Part shown: piece by piece, positions 1 to 6,549 of the stretch
Position numbering within the stretch: position 1 is the stretch's first letter
How the letters are laid out: each line of letters starts with the position of its first letter
NCBI GenBank assembly: GCA_016177555.1
Contig: JACOVB010000332.1
Span: 1 to 6,549 of the forward strand
Direction of reading: 5' to 3'
Length of the DNA: 6,549 nt
Source: Candidatus Rokuibacteriota bacterium
Lineage (GTDB): Bacteria > Methylomirabilota > Methylomirabilia > Rokubacteriales > CSP1-6
Notes under the pieces: model-generated
What the model saw: the letters and a program-made list of their open reading frames with translations, nothing else
The model's database searches: none
Told to the model about the DNA's origin: nothing
Position numbers and translations under genes: made by a program

Positions 1-3
1 GCC

Positions 4-1191
4 TCATGGAGCGTCGTTCAGGGCGGCGATGCCCGGCAGCACGCGGCCCTCCAGGAACTCGAGGAACGCACCGCCGGCCGTCGAGATGTACCCGATCTTG
101 TCGGCCACCCCGGCGGCCTGGGCCGCGGCAATGGTGTCGCCGCCGCCGATCACCGAGACTGCCCCGCATCCCACCACGGCCCGGCCGACCTCCACCGTGC
201 CCGCGGCAAAGGGTTCTTGCTCGAACACCCCCATGGGCCCGTTCCAGACGACGGTGGCCGCTCCCTTCAGCGCTTCGCTGAACTGGAGAACCGTGGCCGG
301 GCCGATGTCGAGCCCCATCAGATCGGCAGGGATCTCCCTGATGCCGACGGTGCGGATGCCCTCCCGGCTGTCGACCCCGCGCGCAGCGACAACGTCCACC
401 GGGAGCCGCACCTTCACGCCGCGGGCCCGTGCGCGGTCGAGCGCGGCGCGGGCCGCCTCGATCCGATGCGGCTCCAGCAGCGACCGGCCGACCCCGTGGC
501 CCAGCGAGGCGAGGAAGGTGAAGGCCATGCCGCCGCCGATGAGGAGGCCGTCGACCCGGTCGAGCAGGCTCTGGACCAGGGGGAGCTTGTCGGACACCTT
601 GGCGCCGCCGAGGAGGGCAATCACCGGGCGCTGGGGCTGCTCGAAGATGCGTCCGAGCGCGGCCAGTTCGCGGCTCATGAGCAGGCCCGCGGCCGCGGGC
701 GAGAGGAAGCGCGTGATGGCTTCGATCGAGGCGTGGGCCCGGTGGGCCGCGGCGAAGGCATCGTTGACGTAGACTGCCGCGAGGGCGGCGAGCCCGCGGG
801 CAAACGCCTCGTCGTTTGCCTCCTCCTCGGCGTGGAAGCGCAGGTTCTCGAGGAGCAGGACCTGCCCCGGTCCGAGCGCCCGCGCCAGCGCCTCCGTCTC
901 GGGACCGATGCAGTCCGGCGCCAGGGGCACCGGCAGTCCAAGGAGCTCTCCGAGCCGCTCTGCCACGGGCCGCAGGGAAAACGCCGGGTCCGGCTTGCCC
1001 TTGGGCCGGCCGAGATGTGACGCGAGCACGACGGCGGCGCCCGCCTTGAGGCAATGCTGCACCGTCGACAGCGCCGCCACCATACGCGTGTCATCGCTCA
1101 CGCGCCCATCCTTCAGGGGAACATTGAAATCCACCCGGAGGAAGACGCGCTGCCCCGCGAGGTCGAGCTGCTCGACGCCGAGCTTGGTCAC
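4..1191 (-). CDS. pgk: Phosphoglycerate kinase
   Basis: This cytoplasmic enzyme transfers phosphate between 1,3-bisphosphoglycerate and ADP, giving 3-phosphoglycerate and ATP, in glycolysis; the reaction runs in reverse in gluconeogenesis or carbon fixation. The protein is 395 residues, the normal bacterial length, and is complete. Visible family motifs are RVDFNVP (19-25), SHLGRPKG (58-65), LLENLRFH (113-120), NDAF followed by HRAH (143-153), GGAKVSDK (195-202), WNGPMGVFE (316-324) and the nucleotide-site GGGDT (349-353). The start is GTG: it sits one base after the gap stop codon, no ATG lies in frame before residue 37, and the family N-terminus follows directly. No Shine-Dalgarno sequence is visible in front of it, so translation is probably coupled to gap. 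The stop is TGA, 3 bases from the window edge. The next gene is unseen; tpiA would be the usual partner (inference). Confidence 0.98.
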   Translation of the reverse strand: MTKLGVEQLDLAGQRVFLRVDFNVPLKDGRVSDDTRMVAALSTVQHCLKAGAAVVLASHLGRPKGKPDPAFSLRPVAERLGELLGLPVPLAPDCIGPETEALARALGPGQVLLLENLRFHAEEEANDEAFARGLAALAAVYVNDAFAAAHRAHASIEAITRFLSPAAAGLLMSRELAALGRIFEQPQRPVIALLGGAKVSDKLPLVQSLLDRVDGLLIGGGMAFTFLASLGHGVGRSLLEPHRIEAARAALDRARARGVKVRLPVDVVAARGVDSREGIRTVGIREIPADLMGLDIGPATVLQFSEALKGAATVVWNGPMGVFEQEPFAAGTVEVGRAVVGCGAVSVIGGGDTIAAAQAAGVADKIGYISTAGGAFLEFLEGRVLPGIAALNDAP

Positions 1192-1192
1192 G

Positions 1193-2236
<1,044 letters not shown>

Positions 2237-2263
2237 CTACTTCGGCCTTTTGCCCGGCTCACC

Positions 2264-2293
2264 ATTATATCGGGCAGTGGCGGGCTGGCGCAA
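2264..2293 (-). promoter_or_regulatory. Putative sigma-70-type promoter of gap-pgk
   Basis: On the minus strand a perfect -10 hexamer TATAAT (2269-2264) stands out in otherwise GC-rich DNA. Eighteen bases upstream lies TTGCGC (2293-2288), which keeps only the TTG of the -35 consensus. The pair falls in the 125-base gap between the comF-like gene and gap. Transcription would start near 2257, giving a leader of roughly 60 bases before the gap ATG. The -10 box is seen directly; its activity, and the assumption that this organism's main sigma factor reads the standard consensus, are inference. Confidence 0.6.
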
Positions 2294-2322
2294 GGTCGCG
2301 GGCTGCGCCCTGCCGGCCCCCG

Positions 2323-3117
2323 CTACACCACCCGGGCGACCGTCACCACCCCGACGGTGGCTGCGCCGGCATCCCTCAGCAGGGCCGCGCATTCGCCTGC
2401 GGTGGCCCCGGTGGTCATGATGTCGTCGACCAGCAGCACATGGCGCCCGACGACGACGTCAGGCCGCCGGAGCGTGAAGGCCCCTCGCACATTGGCGCGC
2501 CGATCCTCCGCGCCCAGATCGGTCTGAGGCAAGGTGGCCGCGGCACGGGCGAGCACGTCGGCGCGCACCGGAACGCCCCAGGCGGTCCCCACCCGCCGGG
2601 CCAGCAACCGCGACTGGTTGAAGCCGCGCTCACGCTCCCGCCGGCGATGGAGCGGGACCGGCAGGAGCAGGTCCACCCCCGGGACAGGAAGCACGGCCGC
2701 CGTCTCGGCCAGCAGGTCGCCCAGCGGCGCAGCAAGCGCCCGCCGCCCGCCAAACTTGAACGCGAGGATGGCCTCGCGGACCACATCCCCGTAGCGTGCC
2801 GCCGCCCGCGCATACGAGTAGGAGGGAGGGTGCGCCCGGCAGGGGCCGCAGAGGGGGACAGCAGGCAGTCCACCCATGCGCCCCGGCCCTTCGGGGAAGA
2901 CCCCGAAGGGCCTCCCGCACACCCGGCACACCGGTGGCGGGATACGCTCCAGGTGCTCCCAGCAGGCCCCGCAGAGCGGGTCACGGCGGCCGGCGTCGAG
3001 CCGGACCCGGCACACGGGGCAGAATGGGGGAAAGAGCAGGTCGACGGCGGTGATGATCCAGCCGCGCCAGCCCGCGCGCGTGCCGGAGGGAGTCGCTACG
3101 GCCTGAGGGTGTTCCAC
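2323..3117 (-). CDS. ComF family phosphoribosyltransferase-like protein
   Basis: ComF/GntX family protein: an N-terminal zinc-binding region plus a phosphoribosyltransferase fold. ComF is required for DNA uptake in naturally competent bacteria, but most homologues have no proven reaction. Counting from the GTG at 3117 (264 residues), four CxxC pairs lie at Cys33/36, 49/52, 64/67 and 90/93, enough for two zinc sites. The family signature around RYGDVVREAILAFKFGG follows. RERERGFNQS lies at 160-169, and the PRPP-binding loop VLLVDDIMTTGAT at 227-239. The start is uncertain: the frame stays open up to a GTG at 3189, and GTGs at 3147, 3135, 3126 and 3117 are all possible, none with a strong Shine-Dalgarno sequence. 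All of these overlap the end of the upstream TPR gene; I chose the shortest overlap (22 bases). No other competence gene is visible, so a role in DNA uptake cannot be claimed. Confidence 0.9.
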   Translation of the reverse strand: MEHPQAVATPSGTRAGWRGWIITAVDLLFPPFCPVCRVRLDAGRRDPLCGACWEHLERIPPPVCRVCGRPFGVFPEGPGRMGGLPAVPLCGPCRAHPPSYSYARAAARYGDVVREAILAFKFGGRRALAAPLGDLLAETAAVLPVPGVDLLLPVPLHRRRERERGFNQSRLLARRVGTAWGVPVRADVLARAAATLPQTDLGAEDRRANVRGAFTLRRPDVVVGRHVLLVDDIMTTGATAGECAALLRDAGAATVGVVTVARVV

Positions 3118-4382
3118 TGGCGGCACGCTGGGCACCGGTCCACCCACCGGACGCTCGTGGTGCCGCAGGCTCCGCAACGATGTGGCCACTCGAAGCTCGC
3201 CGTCGAGCGGAGCGCCCGCCGGTACTCCTCGAAGGCCTCCGGCACCTGCCCGCGCCGCTCGAAGACCGCTCCCAGGTAGGCATGGATGGTGGGCAGGTCA
3301 GGGGCCCGCACCTCGATCTTCTGGAACTGGTCGGCCGCCTCATCGAGCATAGACAGCTCGAAGTACACGCGCGCGAGACTGAGCGCCACCGCAAGATTGT
3401 CGGGGACCCGCGCCGCCACCTGCTGGTACAGGGCAATCATCTTCGTGGGGCGGCCGTCGGCGCGGTAGCGCTGCTCGACCCGGGCGAGCAGCGGCAGAGC
3501 GGGCTGCCGCTCGAGCCCGCGCTCCCAGACGCGAAGGGCTTGGGCGGAGTCCCCCGCCCTGAGGTGCGCGTCGCCAAGCGCCAGGAGCGCCGGGAGGAAA
3601 TCGGGCTGGCCCCGAAGAGCCTCGCGGAATTCCACCACGGCGGCCGGCACGTCCCCCTCGGCCAGCCGGGACTGTCCCTGCTCGTAGTGGATGCCCGCCA
3701 ATCGCGTCTGCTCCTCTTGCCGCTCCTCGCCCGCCACGTGACGGAGCAGCCGCTCCTGGGCGGGAAGGGCGTCGGCCCAGCGGCCGAGCTCGACGCTGAG
3801 ATCACGAAGAGCGCGGAGCGCCGTCAGGTGGTCGGGGTCGCGTGCGAGCACGTCGCGGTGGATCTCCAGGGCGTCGTCGGGCCGGCCAGCCCGGCGATAC
3901 GCTTCCGCAGCGGCCAGGAGGGTCTCGGGTCGCTCATCCGCCCTGAGGGCCTGCAGCTGATGCGCAAGCGCGCCCTGCTCGTCCCCGCGCCGCCGTGCGA
4001 GCTCGGCCAGCCGCGTGTGGACCTCGGCGTAGCCGGGCTCCCTGCGCAAGAGATCCTCGTAGGCGGCCTGCGCCTCGACCCACCTCCCCGCGAGCTGGGC
4101 ATCGAGGCCCTCATGATAGCGATCGCTGAGCGTGGCGTCCCGCCGGGCGTCCCGGGCGGTCTCGTGGTCCCGGTAGGCGCGACTCAGGTCGCGCACGACG
4201 CCGAGGATGATGGCCAGCGCCGCCCCCAGAAGGAACGCCCCGAGGACCAGCGCCATGAGGGGGACGTCGTAGCCCCACTCGGGCCCGAGAGTGAGATGGA
4301 CCCGGGGGGTGTTGAGCGAGGTCCAATACGCGACGAGAACTCCGAACAGCAGGAGGAGGACGAGACCGAGGCGGATCGGCAC
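3096..4382 (-). CDS. LapA-LapB-like membrane-anchored TPR protein with rubredoxin-like C-terminus
   Basis: Probably an inner-membrane protein facing the cytoplasm and related to LapB (YciM), which in E. coli works with FtsH to control LpxC and so the rate of lipopolysaccharide synthesis. The protein has 428 residues. Two hydrophobic helices (about 5-20 and 41-63) flank a short segment containing SLNTPRVHL; this two-helix pattern resembles LapA (DUF1049). A charged stretch (64-82) leads into about eight to nine TPR-like helical pairs (about 83-397). The tail has Cys403, Cys406, Cys417 and Cys420 with CPACRQWNTLRP, closely like the LapB rubredoxin-type metal site. E. coli LapB is shorter, with one membrane helix, and LapA is a separate protein. 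The GTG at 4382 is the only standard start: an in-frame TAG (the dksA-like gene's stop) lies nine codons upstream, and the next in-frame ATG (Met43) would remove the first helix. Its ribosome binding site is weak. The LPS role is inference from homology. Confidence 0.87.
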   Translation of the reverse strand: MPIRLGLVLLLLFGVLVAYWTSLNTPRVHLTLGPEWGYDVPLMALVLGAFLLGAALAIILGVVRDLSRAYRDHETARDARRDATLSDRYHEGLDAQLAGRWVEAQAAYEDLLRREPGYAEVHTRLAELARRRGDEQGALAHQLQALRADERPETLLAAAEAYRRAGRPDDALEIHRDVLARDPDHLTALRALRDLSVELGRWADALPAQERLLRHVAGEERQEEQTRLAGIHYEQGQSRLAEGDVPAAVVEFREALRGQPDFLPALLALGDAHLRAGDSAQALRVWERGLERQPALPLLARVEQRYRADGRPTKMIALYQQVAARVPDNLAVALSLARVYFELSMLDEAADQFQKIEVRAPDLPTIHAYLGAVFERRGQVPEAFEEYRRALRSTASFEWPHRCGACGTTSVRWVDRCPACRQWNTLRP

Positions 4383-4406
4383 GGAAGCGACGCCTTGCTG
4401 CGCGTC

Positions 4407-4772
4407 CTAGCCTGCCGCAGTCCGTTCTTCTTCCTCGACCGCCCGCTGACAGGTGATGCAGTAGCGGGCAAAGGGCAGGGCCTCGAGCCGCTTCTCGGCG
4501 ACGACTTCCCCGCACCGCTCGCAGGACCCGAACCCGCCCTCGTCGAGCTTCTGAAGAGCCGAGACCACCTCTTTCAGCAGTCGCCGGTCGCCGTTGCCCA
4601 GCTCGAACAAAAACTCGCGGTTGTACGCGCTCGAGGCCTGGTCCCCCAGGTCCTTGGTGGAGTCGTCGTCGGGACCCTTGGCGTAGAGCACGGTCTTCCC
4701 GACCCCCTCGACGAGCTGGCGATGCTTCTCCTCCAGCTTCTTCCGGAAATGGGCCAGACGTTCCTTCCTCAT
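4407..4772 (-). CDS. DksA/TraR family C4 zinc-finger regulator
   Basis: A small (121-residue) protein of the DksA/TraR family. Members bind the RNA polymerase secondary channel and, in DksA's case, act with ppGpp to shift transcription during starvation. The N-terminal half (about 1-75) is charged and helical, as expected for the coiled coil. At 41-46 it has DLGDQA, matching the DxxDxA motif at the coiled-coil tip of true DksA. The C-terminal zinc finger is Cys84, Cys87, Cys105 and Cys108, with the same 2-17-2 spacing as E. coli DksA, inside the family signature RRLEA-like KRLEALPFARYCITC. It is about 30 residues shorter than E. coli DksA, with most of the loss at the N-terminus. The ATG start is fixed by a near-perfect AAGGAGG five bases upstream. 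It lies downstream of rsfS and 24 bases before the TPR gene, so co-transcription with the latter is likely. Orthology to dksA itself is not proven, so no symbol is given. Confidence 0.9.
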   Translation of the reverse strand: MRKERLAHFRKKLEEKHRQLVEGVGKTVLYAKGPDDDSTKDLGDQASSAYNREFLFELGNGDRRLLKEVVSALQKLDEGGFGSCERCGEVVAEKRLEALPFARYCITCQRAVEEEERTAAG

Positions 4773-4777
4773 CTCCG

Positions 4778-4784
4778 CCTCCTT
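4778..4784 (-). promoter_or_regulatory. Strong ribosome binding site of the dksA-like gene
   Basis: AAGGAGG on the minus strand, 5 bases before the ATG at 4772. It is the strongest Shine-Dalgarno match in the window. It shows that translation starts here and not further upstream, where the frame remains open through the rsfS region. Confidence 0.85.
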
Positions 4785-4801
4785 GAAAAACCTGACAATA
4801 C

Positions 4802-4817
4802 CGCGGGCGGTCCCGCG
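4802..4817 (-). other. Perfect 6-bp hairpin in the leader of the dksA-like gene
   Basis: On the minus strand CGCGGG and CCCGCG pair perfectly across the 4-base loop ACCG. The hairpin ends 17 bases before the AAGGAGG ribosome binding site, and a run of five T's lies between them. The T run does not directly follow the stem, so this is not a classical terminator. A role as a leader structure is possible but unproven, since GC-rich DNA yields such stems by chance. Confidence 0.4.
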
Positions 4818-4856
4818 ATAGTGGCGCAGGCTACCATGGCTCCCAAAGGAACGCAA

Positions 4857-4877
4857 CCCGGGCGAAGCCGCCCCGGG
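4857..4877 (-). other. GC-rich stem-loop just after rsfS
   Basis: Directly after the rsfS TGA, the minus strand can form an eight-base-pair stem with one bulged G and a GCTT loop: CCCGGGGCG pairs with CGCCCGGG. The sequence that follows, TTGCGTTCC, is only mildly T-rich. It could end some transcripts after rsfS or protect the 3' end of the proA-nadD-rsfS message. A standard intrinsic terminator is not supported, because a T tract is missing. Confidence 0.4.
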
Positions 4878-4878
4878 C

Positions 4879-5235
4879 TCAGGAGCCTTCGACGGAGAGC
4901 AGGGGGGCGTCGCCCCACAGGCGCTCGAGCGCGTAGAACTCGCGTGTCGCATCGGCGAAGACGTGCACGACCACGTCGCCGTAGTCCAGGAGGAGCCAGC
5001 CGCTTTTCGCGGTGCCCTCCCGGTGGCGCGCCCGCACTCCAGCCGCCTTGAGCGCCGCCTGGATGGCGTCGGCGATGGTGTCGATCTGTATGCTCGACTG
5101 CGCGCTGCAGACCAGGAAAAAGTCGGCGACACCGGAGATGCCCTGGAGGTCGAGGACCGCGACACCCGCGGCCTTCTTCTCGAGGGCGGCGCGAGCAGCG
5201 AGACGGACGGTGTGCTCGGACGAGGTGGAAGCCAT
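4879..5235 (-). CDS. rsfS: Ribosomal silencing factor RsfS (Iojap family)
   Basis: RsfS binds ribosomal protein uL14 (L14) on the large subunit and blocks joining to the small subunit, lowering translation when nutrients are scarce. The protein is 118 residues, normal for the family, and is a single Iojap/RsfS domain. Signatures are VLDLQGISGVADFFLVCSA (27-45), followed by QSSIQ, then the EG at 73-74, GWLLLDYGDVVVHVF (79-93) and FYALERLWGDAP (100-111). The ATG at 5235 shares its A with the nadD stop in a TGATG junction and has AGGAGG four bases upstream. A TTG one codon earlier (5238) would leave only one spacer base and is unlikely. Coupling to nadD is therefore expected, and the nadD-rsfS pair is a common neighbourhood in bacteria. 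Confidence 0.96.
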   Translation of the reverse strand: MASTSSEHTVRLAARAALEKKAAGVAVLDLQGISGVADFFLVCSAQSSIQIDTIADAIQAALKAAGVRARHREGTAKSGWLLLDYGDVVVHVFADATREFYALERLWGDAPLLSVEGS

Positions 5236-5879
5236 CAACCCTCCTGGCGGTACAGTCGGTGGTCACGGATGTAGGCGGCCACGGAGGCCGGCATGCGGAA
5301 GGCGAGACTCCGGCCCTCGCAGGCGCGGCGCCTCAGGTCCGAGGCCGAGATGGGCAGGGAGGCCGCCTCCACGAGCACCGGCGCCTCGGGACACCCCGGC
5401 GCCGCTTCCGGACGGACGAATCCCTCGAGCCCCAGCTCGCGCAGCACTTTCTGCGAGGCCGGGGCGTCGGGATCGAACGCCTTCCCACTCCGCGGCACCA
5501 CCACCAGCCGGGCCAGCTCCGCCACGGTCCGCGGATCCTTCCAGGTGAGCAAGTCGAGGAACGTCTCCGACCCGATGACGAGACAGAGATCGCCGCGGGG
5601 CCCGAGCGCCTGGAGCGTATCCACCGTGTAGGACGGGCCGCGCCGTCGGAACTCCACGTCGGAGACCTCGAACTGCGGGTGCTCGCGCACCGCGAGCTCG
5701 GTCATGGCGAAGCGATCGGCGGCCGGGGCCAGCTCCCCGGCGGGCTTATGCGGGGGCACGGAGGCCGGGACGAAGAGCATGCGGTCCAGCTCGAGGAACT
5801 CGCAGATCTCGTCGGCGATGAGCAGGTGGCCGAAGTGGATGGGGTTGAAGGTGCCCCCGAACACCCCGACGCGAGGCAA
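5235..5879 (-). CDS. nadD: Nicotinate-nucleotide adenylyltransferase
   Basis: Cytoplasmic enzyme of NAD synthesis: it joins ATP and nicotinate mononucleotide to give deamido-NAD and pyrophosphate. The protein is 214 residues from the TTG start, typical for the family. The nucleotidyltransferase motif GGTFNPIHFGH (8-18) is close to the N-terminus. PASVPPHKP (38-46) and GPSYTVDTL (81-89) follow, and the second ATP-binding motif appears as ISASDLRRR (177-185). The segment IGSETFLDLLTW has Glu where the family usually has Asp (GxD), a conservative change. I chose TTG at 5879 because it gives the standard N-terminus (MPRVGVFGG), lies 7 bases after the proA stop and has GGGAG 10 bases upstream. The frame stays open 49 codons further, but those codons overlap proA and match nothing in NadD. 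It overlaps rsfS by one base. Confidence 0.95.
   Translation of the reverse strand: MPRVGVFGGTFNPIHFGHLLIADEICEFLELDRMLFVPASVPPHKPAGELAPAADRFAMTELAVREHPQFEVSDVEFRRRGPSYTVDTLQALGPRGDLCLVIGSETFLDLLTWKDPRTVAELARLVVVPRSGKAFDPDAPASQKVLRELGLEGFVRPEAAPGCPEAPVLVEAASLPISASDLRRRACEGRSLAFRMPASVAAYIRDHRLYRQEG
5240..5245 (-). promoter_or_regulatory. Ribosome binding site of rsfS
   Basis: AGGAGG on the minus strand, inside the last codons of nadD and four bases before the ATG at 5235. It decides for that ATG over the TTG at 5238. Confidence 0.75.
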
Positions 5880-5886
5880 CGCCCGG

Positions 5887-6549
5887 CTACTCCCGAGTCT
5901 GCCCGTCGCCGAACACGACGAACTTCGTAGTGGTGAGCTCGCGAACGCCCACCGGGCCCCGCGCGTGGAGCCTGGACGTGGAGATACCCATCTCCGCTCC
6001 CATGCCGAACTGAGATCCGTCCACAAGCCGGGTCGAGGCGTTGACGAGCACGGCCGCCGCGTCCACCTCGTGGGTGAAGCGGCGCGCTCGGCGGAGGTCG
6101 GAGGTCACGATGGCTTCCGCGAGCCCCGAGCCGTGACGGCGGATATGCGCCATGGCCTCATCGAGGCTGTCGACCACCTTCACGGCGACGATCGAGTCGA
6201 GGTACTCCGTGTCCCAGTCGGACTCCTCGGCCACTCGGGCCGCCGGCACGAAGGCTCGCGTGCGCTCGTCGCCGCGTATCTCCACACCCGCCTCCCCGAG
6301 CCGCGCCGCCACCACCGGCAGGTAGCGGGGCGCGATCGCCGCGTGCACGAGCAGCGTCTCCATGGCGTTGCAGACGCTCACGCGGTGGGCCTTGGCGTTG
6401 ACGGCGATGGCCACGGCCATGTCGAGATCGGCGCCCTCGTCCACGAACACATGGCACAGGCCCTTGTCGTGCTTGAGCACGGGCACCGTCGCGCGCTCGT
6501 TCACGACCCGGACGAGCTCCTCCCCGCCCCGGGGGATGATGAGGTCCAC
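5887..6549 (-). CDS. proA: Gamma-glutamyl phosphate reductase, C-terminal part (cut by window edge)
   Basis: Second step of proline biosynthesis: NADPH-dependent reduction of gamma-glutamyl phosphate to glutamate semialdehyde. The visible 220 residues are roughly the C-terminal half of a family normally about 415-420 long, and the 5' part lies outside the window. The GTG at the edge is an internal valine codon of (V)DLIIPRGG and not a start. The catalytic cysteine lies in [12 protein letters not shown] (visible residue 60), preceded by [16 protein letters not shown] (22-37). Further family signatures are [34 protein letters not shown], and the terminal region with [20 protein letters not shown]. 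All are intact, with no frameshift. It ends with TAG 7 bases before nadD, so the two are very likely co-transcribed. The proB partner could lie upstream, out of view. Confidence 0.96.
   Translation of the reverse strand: MDLIIPRGGEELVRVVNERATVPVLKHDKGLCHVFVDEGADLDMAVAIAVNAKAHRVSVCNAMETLLVHAAIAPRYLPVVAARLGEAGVEIRGDERTRAFVPAARVAEESDWDTEYLDSIVAVKVVDSLDEAMAHIRRHGSGLAEAIVTSDLRRARRFTHEVDAAAVLVNASTRLVDGSQFGMGAEMGISTSRLHARGPVGVRELTTTKFVVFGDGQTRE

Noticed and set aside
2300..2310. GGGC-TGC-GCCC inverted repeat after the comF-like gene as a terminator.
   Set aside because: The stem is only four base pairs and no T tract follows on the minus strand, so it cannot be called a terminator.
3180..5051. A 623-codon open frame on the plus strand, opposite the TPR, dksA-like and rsfS genes.
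   Set aside because: Long antisense open frames are expected in very GC-rich DNA. The translation is rich in Pro, Arg, Gly, Leu and Glu with no recognisable motif, and it lies opposite three clear genes.
4773..5165. Possible 130-residue N-terminal extension of the dksA-like protein.
   Set aside because: The extension overlaps rsfS in another frame and is Ser/Arg-rich noise. The strong AAGGAGG before 4772 and the family N-terminus fix the start.
5880..6026. Possible 49-residue N-terminal extension of NadD.
   Set aside because: It overlaps the conserved end of proA, and the nucleotide-binding motif of NadD normally lies within the first ten residues, as it does from the TTG at 5879.

Overview
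The window is a compact, strongly GC-rich bacterial chromosome segment in which every supportable gene lies on the minus strand. It therefore reads from high to low coordinates: proA (3' part) > nadD > rsfS > dksA-like > lapA/lapB-like fusion > comF-like > gap > pgk. The LapB-type TPR/rubredoxin protein points to a Gram-negative, lipopolysaccharide-making organism. High GC, GTG and TTG starts and this gene order would fit lineages such as Methylomirabilota/Rokubacteria or deltaproteobacterial-type phyla. That is inference, and the sequence alone does not settle the taxon.

Right part (about 6549-4407): the end of proline-biosynthesis proA is followed after 7 bases by nadD (NAD synthesis, TTG start). 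nadD overlaps rsfS (ribosomal silencing factor) in a TGATG junction. A 106-base gap with two GC-rich hairpins then leads to a small DksA/TraR-type zinc-finger regulator with a very strong ribosome binding site.

Middle part (4382-2323): a 428-residue protein joins a LapA-like two-helix membrane domain, a TPR array and a C-terminal rubredoxin-like metal site, so it looks like LapA and LapB in one chain. It overlaps a ComF-type phosphoribosyltransferase with four CxxC pairs.

Left part (2322-4): a 125-base gap carries a perfect TATAAT -10 box and then gap and pgk, separated by a single base. These are consecutive glycolytic/gluconeogenic enzymes and probably translationally coupled. pgk ends 3 bases from the window edge, so anything downstream (tpiA would be usual) is out of view.

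Overall this is a housekeeping region. I see no mobile element, CRISPR array, tRNA, rRNA or defence system. The points most worth a second look are the LapA-LapB-type fusion, the structured leader in front of the dksA-like gene, and the internal promoter that appears to uncouple gap-pgk from the upstream genes.
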